In this document: in pieces, positions 33,247 through 45,200 of the stretch
Numbering within the stretch: the stretch's first letter is position 1
Layout: every line of letters begins with the position of its first letter
Assembly: GCA_023935145.1 (NCBI GenBank)
Contig: CM043699.1
Span: 62,352,138 to 62,416,137 of the forward strand
Reading direction: 5' to 3'
Length of the DNA stretch: 64,000 bases
Source: Bretschneidera sinensis
Lineage: Eukaryota; Streptophyta; Magnoliopsida; Brassicales; Akaniaceae
Notes under the pieces: generated by a model
Told to the model about the DNA's origin: nothing
The model's input: only the letters and a program-made list of their open reading frames with translations
The model's database searches: none
Program-made: the position numbers and the translations under genes

Positions 33247-36200
33247 ATGTGGCTAGGATGCTCCTCTATTTTGAGATGTCAATCGATAGAGTTCATCATT
33301 CAATCTGCTCAGGTGAGTGTTTTTTTTCATTGAAATAATTATCTCTCAAATTTGAAAAGAAGCGGCGAAAATGTTAACATCCATTGTTTATGGCTTCTAT
33401 GGATTATATGTTAATTTATTGTGCTTTTTCTATTATTCTTTTTGATAGAAATTGTGCTTTTCTATTTTACTGATATAATATTTTATTTTTCCTATTGTTT
33501 GATGAAAGCAACTTGAAGTTACTCCAATTGTCAAGTACTCTGCACTATCCCTCTTCGTTGATCGATTTTTCTCTTCTCTTACCAGGTATGATTTTTTTTT
33601 TCTTCTTTAAACCTCTTTCTCTCTCTATGCCTTTTCCTTGAGTTTTTCTTAGTTTCACACATATTATAGTTTAGATCAGATTTATGCATACGCAAATACA
33701 CCAAATTTTAAATATAATCAATTAATAATGCACCTTAATTGCTCACCCATATTTGATTTCTTAGTTAAAAATTATTGTAGAGTTTAGAACATCCTTATCT
33801 CTTATTTAACAAGTATTTCAGTTTCATGATCTTAAAGGGTTATATGTGATGGTGATAGATCAATTAACTCCTAAACAAGGTTTCGAATAGGAGAAATCAC
33901 AAGAAAGTTCTGGCTTCCCTTAGAAAATGAAGCATGTTTGCACATAATGTACTAAATCAATCAAGATGAAATGTATAACACGGAGGAAGCTACTACTACA
34001 TCAATTATGAAGAGACACAGGTTAAATTAGTTTTTAGAATTTAGATTTCATAGCAGTTCATTGTGTTTTGAAAATACTGGATTTGCATTTGGTCCTGGTT
34101 TGTCAAATGTGGCACCTCCTATTGCCATGCGTAAGCACCTGCTTGGCGCCCAATTCACAGCCAAATTTTTGTAATCTTAAGGGATCTGGCGGGAAGGAGT
34201 ATAAATAAACGCTTGTGCTGGAAGGAAAATGGCTTCAAGAATCTTAAAAATGTACCGAAGGCATCCTATACTTGTTTGTTCGATATATTAAGATGATGAT
34301 ATAGATTTTGAACTCGTAGAACATATTGGTGTGTAATACCTTTGCAGTGGATATGTCTTGGTAATCAGTATGCCTTTTTTTATAGTAGAGAAACAAAAGA
34401 GGGTAGAACTGTATTGAAAAATAATGCAGTAGTAATTAAACAACATTATTTGGTACTTAATGTTGTGTCCTTAACAAGTTTGTGTTCTATATTGAATGCT
34501 CGGCTACTGTTGCTCGGTACATAGGTTCATACAGGGCAATAACACGGAACACTGGCTTTTGCAACCAATGAGAGGGAGCAGTTTGCAGTTATTTGGACTA
34601 ATTACTATATGGATCTCAAGCAAAGTAAGAATTTCATGCTTCATTTTATATGAGCTTCCTTATTCTTCTCATTGTTTTCTGCATGTTGCTAATGTCATTA
34701 ATGTTTCATAGATACATGATTCTCTTCCTCTGTCCGTGAAAAGTTTGAAGTCTTTGGGTGACAAGTTCATTATGGAACAATATTTTACTCCTCGAGATTT
34801 CTTGGAAGCAGTAAGCTACTTATTAGCTACAACAGTTCCAAATTTTGTTTATTCTCTAATGTCCTGTCCACCGTGGATGATAAAAATATTATGCAGGAGG
34901 TGGTCTTAATGCAGGTAAACCTCATAGAACATAAAAGGTTTCTTTCACCGTAAAGGTTCAACTTAAATAATTCCCCCCTTTCAAACATTAAACAGGTTTT
35001 GAATTTTGAGATCGGTACATCAAATATTGCTTTTATATTCCTTGAAGAGCTTTATATTCAATTCAAGTAAGTTTCTTTGTCAACATCACGAGTCTAGCTT
35101 CATTCAATAATCATTAGATAGTCATATATAGTGATATGATTTAAATCAATATATTTATATTAATAGATTACTACATCTTTTATATGTTTCTAATTTTAGG
35201 GGAGTGGCAAAGGTCGGGGAACTATTGAGCTTTGAAGTGTGCATGGACCTGATGGATCTTCTTTATGAAATGGAGGAGGCATCCGTTTTTTATAGTTCTC
35301 CTAATTCTCTAGCTGCATCCATTTTGGCATGTTTTGATTGCATTCTTGGTCTGGTAATTCTGTGTAAGAAGATCTTAAAATTTGCTCTTTTTTATATGAG
35401 TTCTCAATCTTTTACAGGTTGCTTCATATGTCATAACGGTACCTAAACAGAGGTGGGAGTTCCCTGTTCTTCCTTGGGGTAAGGTTTCATCTGTAAACCT
35501 CATTCAATTAATTCTTTTCTATCCCTATGCTTGTATTCAGACATTTATAGATTCATCTCCTCCTCTTTTCTTTTGGTTAATAATTTTGACTGTTATTTTT
35601 CAATTCTTAGTAGCTTATGCACACAAATTATAGATACTTATGTCTTTCTCTCCCCATTATTCCTGCTGACTCAAGTCTGCTTGAGTTTTGTGTTCCTCGA
35701 TATCTTCTGCCGTGAGGCATTTAGGACTATGTGTAACGATAGAAGTAGAAACATTAAATTAATTTTTATAGAAAAATTGAAGTAATTCTTTTTTTAATAG
35801 AAACATTAAAGTAATTCTACTTCGTCACTAATTTACCATCTTTGCGTTAAGATATAGAATAAGGATGTTTTCTTTTGTTTGCTTTCTACATATCATTTTG
35901 TCATAAAAAATCAAGGGAAATACTAAAATAGCATTGAAAAAGCCAAATAGTTGCCACACAGGTTGCCATTTACTAAATGATTATATATCACTTAGACTTC
36001 TAAACTATGTGTAGTCCGATTTCAAGATCATAATGGCTATGGGTCTTTTTTTTTCGGAATACCATTTGCTTTTTTTTTTTTTTTTTAATTGGTTGGATAC
36101 CATTTGCAGATCTGAAATAAGTTGTGATATATAGAAATTGATTAAAAGCACTGTTGTCTATTAGCGGAGTTTTGGTTGTTTATCATCAATGTTTTTATGT

Positions 36201-39200
36201 CCTTGGAAATACAATGCCCTGCAATTAGTAGATATGCTATTTGTTGAGAATAAGAAAAGAGATACATATCATTCACTAGTTCCATAATGATAGAAGTGGA
36301 TTCTTAAAGGATGTGTAAAATGACCAAATAACTTTATTAGACACTCAAAATACTAATGGGTATAGAACTACAAAGTTTGTATGGCAGATGACGCTGCCTA
36401 TTTAAGCATAATTCAATCTTTTAGAAAGAGAAATATACAATATAGCCTTCTGAATGAGTCAGCTCTCACAAATGATCACATAGGCAGTAGAAGGGTGTTT
36501 CTAGATAAGATTTATTCAAGTTTCTTTTAGGGAAACGGTTTTTGGACTAATTTTATTGGAAAATTTTTATTTTGAAAATTGAAAAAAATAATTTGGAAAT
36601 ACATAAGTGGGTGACTTCTTTTTATTTATTTATTGATAATTGGAAGTGGGGGATTTGAACTTGAGATCTCTTCTTTAGAGCAGAGGTGTTGTTACCAATT
36701 GGGCTTATGCCCAAACCACACATAAGTGGGTGACTTGAAAATCATGTATTTGTTATTTTATAAAGTATCTCTATATGAATCCTGTTAGAGTATTAAAGAA
36801 TAGTTAGGTTGGGACCGTACCTATCAGCTTAAGCTTTTAGAGTAATTGGTCACATGGCAATGTCTTTAACATGGTATCATATCTATGTGTTTTCGCTGGA
36901 CTGGACACGTGTTAGCTGTAGGAACTATGGCTCCTTTCTTTAACGAGGTCATGTGTTTGATTCTTGAAATCTTCCTTTCTTCCACTCCCTTATCCATTAT
37001 TCTTCACTCAGTCCTTTGCCCACGCTTGAGTCATTGTGCAAAACCTATTAATCCTCCTTGTACCATAATCTTACACTTGGTTCTATGTACAAGAAGCCGT
37101 AAATCCTTCTTTCAGCTTGCATGTGAAGGGGCATGTTAGAGTATAAAGGAAGAATAGTCGAGCCTTTCTCCCATCAGCTTAAGCTTTTGTATAATTGGTC
37201 ACCCAACTATCTCTTTAACAAATCAAATATTGCACATCAAAATTAATCAAATGTGTTGAGTTTTGCATGTTGGCAGTTTCCTATAGTTATTTTTTTTTGG
37301 ATAAGGTAAATTTTATCTGAAAACACAAAGCAGCAGGGCTGCCACAGAAACAATACTAACTAATAGATGACAATGCCTCACTATTAGCTATTTTGTTATC
37401 TAAGGAGTTAATAAAAAAATCAGTTATCCCATTCCCAAGTATCCTATCATGGACGTTTATATGATATATCTATGAATATATGATATATAATTACTCGCCA
37501 AGCTAGCTTAAGGATAAAGATTGGTAAGCTCTTTCCTTTAAGTTTTGAATTAACCAAAGAAGCTCAGTGTGCCAAATACCATAGTTAACTCTAGTAGTAT
37601 TTACCTTTAGCAAAATCTGGTTCCATATGAAATAAAGAGAATGGACAAGAAAAGAATAGATGGTTTTTGAAAACATCTAAAGCATATTGCCTGACCTTAG
37701 TTGATAGCATATCCAACACTGCAAGCTAGCTAATAAAGAGTGTTTATGGTGGAGTACACAATGAAGAATAGATTTAGGGCTTTGGATTTAGGAATTAGGG
37801 GTTATTTGGATTATGGGGGTTATTTTTGTAATTATAATAATATTAGGGGTATACGGGTAGTTTAGTAATTTAACATTTTAGTAGGGCTAGGGTTTGCCTT
37901 ATATAGTAAAAAAACCCTTTATGTTTGCAGCTAGCTTTGAATGAATGAATGAAAAATCAGTTTTCTTGAAACTAAACAACTCCGTGATTGAGTTTGTTTT
38001 TTGCATCCATGTGATTTGGATTGCAGTTCCCATATGATTTGAGAAGATCCATGTGATTTGGATCGTTCTATATTTTATTTTCTTGTTCTTAAATTTATCC
38101 TCAATTGTTCTGCATCAAAGTGGCTCCATCACCACCATCATCCACAACTTGCCAAAAAATAAAATAAAAAAAGAACAGTAGAGAGAGTAGAGACCCTCTT
38201 TAGATCCGCCACTTTCCACCACTTTTCAGCCTACTCCTCCACCACCATCAACATCAAAAGCCTCCTACGATCAGTTCTCGAAATTTTCAGCCCGATCCAT
38301 CGCCGACGCTTCTCTGCCACCACGCGCTGCCGTCAGATCTTCCCCGGTTGATTCGGAGCACACTACGAGGATCGAAATTGGTTGATCTATTCAGATTGAG
38401 TATACCTGCGCTGTGAATCTATCGAAAACCTCATAAACCACTGCAACAACTTGCTAACAATCTCCTTTTCCGATGATTCCTATGATGATCCGCCACTAGC
38501 ATTATGTTTAGCGGACTTAGGTGAACAAAACCCAAGAAATCTCAGCTTCTGCCTCTGTCGGAAAAATGCCAGAAGAACGCCGAATGTCCGCGCCATTGCA
38601 AGTTTCAGATTGCCTACTCCCCGACGTTGCATGGCCAAACAGACCCCACCATCGTGCCAAAAACCCAAAATCCGACCGAACCCGAAGTTTCAGCTCTGAT
38701 ATGTATCGAAGGAGGCCCCATGGGTGCCATGCGCTGGCGGGTCCGATCTGGGTTTTCCAGGCCCAAGCCGTTTTCCAACAGTCTTAAGTCGAGCCGTGTG
38801 ACCATTCGTTGACCACTTGAGTTGCGTTGACCAATGTTTGACCGGGCAAAATTTTCTTGGAAATTTCTAGGTTTTCTTTTCTCCGTTATCTTCTGATTTT
38901 CTGTATTTAGAAAAAAAAAAGGAAAAGATAAAAGAGAAAAAAATAGCAGTTTATTCTTGTGATTTATTTTATGCTTTTGTGATTTTGGCAAAAAGCATTG
39001 TATGAGAATGTTTAGTTTTAGTTTGTTGCTATGTCCATCCGTACTTGGAAAAAAATTCATTGTGTCGAAGCTCAACTGTACGTTGACTATACACATTTGT
39101 GTGAATTGAGATCTCTAAGGGAAACATATGGCTCCCGCTCTCTGCACCATGGCTTAAATAAGGAATATCAAGCTTTTAAATGTTGGGTACGTAAGAACCA

Positions 39201-42200
39201 AGGAAGACTTGAAACCCTCAATTTCCAATATGAGTTTGACTAGTGATGTGACAATGCTTCTAGTTATTATAATAACTATGATGGTGGTTCTAGAGGTATT
39301 TATGGTGGTTCTAATGAGTGTTACATATGAAGAACTTGTCGTCAACCAAATGCCTAAGTATGACTCTACGTCTATATTTTAAGAGGGACTAGAGGAACAA
39401 AAGGCGTTGAAAAGCCTTCAACAAGAAGTGCATGAAATTCGAAGAGCTTTGACACAACGGGAAGAATAATGGCATTAAGATGAAGTCACCAAGAAGGATG
39501 ATATTCAAATGGAGGTTGACCATGTTGAGCAAGTTTCATGTAAGGTTGCCTTATTCGAATCAGTCCAGCAAGATGAAGAATTTGTTGAGCATATTGAGAA
39601 TGTTGAAAAGGTTCAAGACAGAGATGAAGACAAGTTTGATGGCAAGGTTGAGGTTATGGTTGATGCACCACGTCCTTGATATTGATTTTATCCTACCTAC
39701 ATGGTTTCAAGCACCTCGACAACAAACATTTTCAGCGAAATTTCTTTCACCTGCTAGCGACCTCGATTTCAAAGAATTTCATGACTATGGGTTGTTTCTC
39801 CATGCTTAGGATCATGATACTTCATCAATTCTCAACTCGAGTTCGAGTTTTCTCGAAGGGGTGGAGGATGATGGAGTATACAATGAGAAATAGATTTAGG
39901 GATCTGGATATGGGAATTAGGGATTATTTGGATTATGGGGGTTATTTTGTAATTATAATAATATGAGGGTAGTTTAGTAATTTTACATTTTAGTATGGCT
40001 AGGGTTTGCCTTACATAGTAAAATTAACCTTATGTTTGTAGCTAGCTTTGAATGAATGAATGAAAAATTAGTTTCCTTGAAACCAAACAACTCTGTGATT
40101 GAGTTTGTTATTCGCATTGGTTTGGATTGCGGTATCTATGTGATTTAGATCGTTTTATATTTTATTTGCTTGTTCTTAAATTTATCCTTTACTCAATTTA
40201 GGTATGGACTTAGTGAACCAAACCAAAGGAAACCAACCTACTTGTTTCTCCTATGTCTTAATGCCTCACACATAGGCTTAGAGCTGAATTGACCAGAGGG
40301 AGAAGATAACCAAAGGACTTTGCCATGTGTAGACTGATCCAGAGTAATAAATCACACAGGGAAGCTTGCAAGTTCACCATGTCATCAGATCTTGTTGGAG
40401 GTCAGGACCAACCACGATTCTTGACAACAGAGGCAACTTTAGCTTGCTCAGGAATAGTAGATTCACAAGTAAGCCCTTTTAGATAGTGAGCAAGGACCCA
40501 TTTGGATGCCAATTATCATACCAAAGATAGGTGTTGTCTCCATTTCCCATTCTCAAAGTTTGTGTAATCAGTGGCCTTGCAATATATCTTAGCCTGAGGA
40601 CTTTCCTCCAAGTCCGTGAACAATCAGAGGGAGCATTTATTGACCAACAGCTTTTCCTTCTAAGCACATTTTTTTTCTTCTATCCATGTTACCCATAAAG
40701 AACAGAGTTAATGAAGCTTGATGAATGTATTGTAGAGCCATTCCATGAGAAAGCATTGCACATATTTTCAATTGTACTAATCCCCTTCTTAGGCAAAATC
40801 AGCATGGAACTCTGAAAATTCTGAATACTGAAGAGAACTGAAGATATAAGTTGAAGTCTACCAGCAAAAGACAAATGTGTGAAAAAAGATAGGAGAAAAG
40901 AATCGCATGTTATTTGAATTACAAGGGCCACCGCTGGTTTTATACAACATATACAGAGAGAAAAAATAGGTAACTACCTAAAGGTAGCTCCTAAATAAAA
41001 GGAAAGATCATTCCTGTGATTTTTTCCTAACTAAAATCCCATAACTTAAGCGATTTACATATTTACAACCTGTCTAACAAAATCAGCACTCTAATTTAGG
41101 AAGCTACACACACGTTTTTTTTCCATACTCCCCCTCAATATGGTGAATAGGTGTCTTCCATTCCCAGCTTGGAAATAATGGTCTGAAACTTATGAGTGTT
41201 CAGTCCTTTTGTTAGAACATCTACCAGTTGCTCTTCAGTTGGAACATATGGTGTGCATATCAACTCACTATCCAGTTTTTCTTTGATGAAGTGTCTGTCA
41301 ACCTCAATGTGCTTCGTTCAATCATGCTGTACTGGATTGTGAGCAATATTTATTACTGATCTGTTATCATAGAATAGTCGCATTGGCCCATACCACTTGA
41401 TTTTTAAGTCTTCAAGAATGATCTTCAACCACAACAGCTCACAAATTCTTTGTGCCATTGCTCTAAATTCGCCTCTGCACTTGATCTTGCCACGACACTC
41501 TGCTTCTTACTCCTCCATGTCACAAGATTGCCAACCAGGAATGTACAATAACCTGATGTAGACCTTCTATTCGCAGGTGACCCTGCATAGTCTGCATTTG
41601 TGTATGCCTTGAGAGATAAGCCGGTGTTCCATTTGAATAAAATTCCTTTCCTTAGACTAGCTTTCAAATAGTGGAGCATTTGGTAAATAGCCTGTAGGTG
41701 TACCTTTCTCGGGTCGTGCATAAATTGGCTTATTACACTTACTGAATAGGCTATATCCGGCCGTGTATGAGCTAGATAATGAGCTTTCCAACTAGTCTCT
41801 GGTATATCTCCCTATCAACAGCTGGGTCTTTAATGCCATCTCCAAGTCTGTGATTCGGATCTATAGGAATTGATGCAGGTTTGCAGGCCAGTTTTCCCAT
41901 CTTCCTTAGAAGATTTGTAACATAATTCTGCCGTGAAATGAAGATTCCTTGTTTTGAGTGAGCTACCTTAATTCCCAGAAAGTATTTTAATTTCCCTAGC
42001 TCTTTTATTTCAAACTCCTTAATCAAACATTTCTTCACTGCCTGTCTCTCCTTTTCTTCATTTCCCATAATGATTATATCATCAACATATACTAGCAAAG
42101 CCGTGACTCCCCGTCTCTGAATGCTTAATAAAAAGTGTAGGGTCCCTTTGACTTTGCTTATACCCCATAGCAAGCATTTCTTTGGCAAACCATCCAAACC

Positions 42201-45200
42201 ACACCCTAGGTGACTGTTTAAGACCGTAAAGAGCTTTCTTTAGTTTGCACACCGTATTGCCCGCTATATTCTCACCAAAACCGGGAGGAATACTCATATA
42301 GATTTCTTCTTCCAAGTCACCATGCAAGAATGCGTTTTTAACATCAAACTATTGCAACTCCCAATTAACCTTGGCTGCTGGAGATAAGAGTATCCTTACT
42401 GTGTTTATTTTGGCAATAGGAGCAAAGGTTTCTTGATAATCTACTTCGTATATTTGGGTGTATCCTTTTGCTACTAGCCTCGCCTTATATCTCTCTAGTG
42501 ACCCATCAGCTTTATATTTTAAGGTGAACACCCACTTGCATCCCACCAGCCTTTTTTCACTCGGTAAAGCAACTAGCTCCCAAGTCTTGTTCTTCTCTAG
42601 TGCATCCATTTCAACTCTCATAGGTTTCCTCCGTTCTTTATTAGACAATGCCTCAGATAGGGTATAAGGTATGGAGGTAGTGTTTAAGCTGGTAAGGAAG
42701 GCTCTATGAGATGGTGAAAATCTTTGGAAGGATACAGAATGGGATAATGGATACAGGGGCCGTTTAGTACACTCTCAAGTTCCTTTTCTTACGAGTTCAA
42801 GATCACTGTTTTGGGCTTCTGGTGTTGTATGGTTTTCATGTTGAGTAGGTTCAGAATTTACAACTACCTCGTCTATACAGCTCAGATTGGAATCTTGAAC
42901 TTGTATCGGATCAGGAACAACAACTTTCTTCTTTAAGTACACTATCCCATATCTCCTATTATCAGTGTTGAGTGATTAACCACCTAAATAAATAAGCAAA
43001 TAATCGCACTCGTTTTACTTGCAAGTGCACAAGGTCAACTTAGTAGTATAGTGTGCGAAAGCAAGATCATCTTCACAGGGATTGGTGAATTTCGTTTTAG
43101 AATTATATTCGCAATGTAAAAAGATAGAAATAATAAAAAGTTGATTTTTGATAAAGATAAAATAATAACAATAAAGGCATATGGACTTGATATCCACCAC
43201 TAATTATGCTACCACAATACAACAGTATGTCAATGCTCTACTCATGCCATGTATACCTATTGTTTGCCAACCTAAGGGCTTGGTCCACACCTTAGGCTAT
43301 TGATCTCCCTAAGCCACGAGTTAGGCATGGTGTATACTCTTACTCTTTTCTCTCTTAAAAGATTTAGCATGGGTGTATACCGAGTTGTTCCTTAAGAGAG
43401 CATTAGGGCTGTGGAGATTGGCAACCACACGGGGCTTAGGGCTTGGTCCACTCCCGGTTTCTTATGTTGATTGACCCAAGAATCCGGTGTGGATATCTTT
43501 TGTTACTAATGTCAGACCCAGGACTCGGTCATCCAAATTGATCTAACTAACAAATCCATACCATATGCATATATTGATCAGATAAACACATATGAGGAAT
43601 TTAAATAAACACAGGTATTAATCAAGTTAAGCAACACGACATAAATATCACAAAGGCGCCAATACTGAATTATCGAATAAACATAATTAGGGCTTCAACA
43701 AGGCCTTTACTAAAAGTTAAGTACACATAATAAAAATAAAGGAAAGAAGAAACCCGAGAGAAGAGTCGTCAATTCTCCCCCACAGTTTCTTTCTGGCTTC
43801 TGGCCTCCCAACCTAAAACTAAACTAAAACTAAAAGAAGATTGAAAGGTAAAAGATGGGATAAAAGAAGTGATTATTTGTGTGCTTTACAGGTGTATTTA
43901 TAGGGCTTGAGTAGTCCTAGAAGGCTCATGAGTTCCTAAACTTTCTTAAAACACAAAACTCCTTTATTTCCAAAATAGGGTTCTGCAGTTTACTGTTCAT
44001 GCCCGTACATGTGCGCTCGATCGCATGCGCTTTGCGCTCGATCGCATTGCTGCGCTCGATCCTTCATGTGTGCGAACGATCGCATGTGCGCTCGATCGCA
44101 TGCAGTAGTGCGATCGATCGCACTTTGACCAGAAGCTGCTCCAGGATTTCCAGGCTTCTTTCCTTAAGTGCCAAAACTGCTTTCTTTTTTTCCAAGATCT
44201 ATAAAAACATGTGAAACACACAAAATGAAGTAAAACAGACTCAAACATATAGACAAAGAGCTTAACATATGTAAATTAAAGGGCTTAAATATGAATATTT
44301 AAGCACTTATCACACCCCTAAACTTACATATTGCTAGTCCTTTAGCAATACAAAACTAAAAACTAAATGAAGAACAAAATTAAAGATAAATTCACTTCCA
44401 TGATACTCAAAGATTTGGGTTGCACATAAAACTATGATAACCGTTCATGAGTAAGCTTAAAATAAAAATAACTTTTTGTATTGAAAAAAAGATTTTCAAA
44501 AGTTCATGTTACTTACCTAAGGTTGGCTTAAGGCATCGTAAGTTTGATTTGTGTGTGATGAATTAGCACATATAAGATGAGGCTTCCATATAATTTTAGT
44601 GTATAGGGTTTCAATGCCCAAACCTTTATCGAATTCCTTATCAAAGAGAACAAAAATGGCATAATACTTTCTTCTTCTTTCTTTTTCTTTCATCATGCGA
44701 TCTTTGCCATGTTGAGATCCATGGAGCTTTCTGTTTGACCATTGTAACGAGTGTTTAGCCAATGACTCCCAAACCAGATGGTTTTAGGGCATTAGGTGTA
44801 AAGACACCCCTAAAGACTTACTAGCTCGAATCAAAAAGGCTACAGAACTAACAAGTTTTAATATTTCTAAATGAAGTTCCCACCTTTTGACGTGAACACT
44901 CAATGCTTATTGAGGCAAGAGGTCCAGTTACTCAGTGGAAAGCTTTTTGATCACTTTTGCATGATGAGCAATTTTCTTTATTTATTTTTTTTTAATTTTT
45001 CTTATGCCAAAGTGTTCTTTTCAACAAGTTATCCGATTACAGTTAGATTATGGAAACATATACAAGAGAATTATATGTCATACCCCACACAAATGCGTGT
45101 TAAATGTGCTCGTGCAAATTTGGATCAAACTCGTGAATTCTTAGGTGCCTTGAGGTAGGTAACTAAACTTTGTAAAATTCTCATTGCAATACTATGTGTT

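Larger units (their letters stand above)
37747..40195 (+). mobile_element. Non-autonomous LTR retrotransposon (LARD-like)
   Basis: LTRs of about 357 and 327 bp lie at 37747-38103 and 39869-40195. They share the segment from gagta.acaatga to aaatttatcct, with TG and CA ends. A polypurine tract gaaggggtggagga precedes the right LTR. Flanks gttta and attta match at 4 of 5. The primer site is degenerate (tgcatcaaag at about 38114). The 1.77-kb interior encodes no RT or integrase; short plus-strand frames (39031-39243, 39480-39809) are unrecognised, with an acidic, valine- and glutamate-rich stretch near 39480-39670. Confidence 0.78.

Noticed and set aside
36655..36720. tRNA-like B-box pattern (gggatttgaacttgagatctc)
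   Set aside because: No A box at the right distance and no A-tail or flanking duplication, so a SINE or tRNA gene is not supported.
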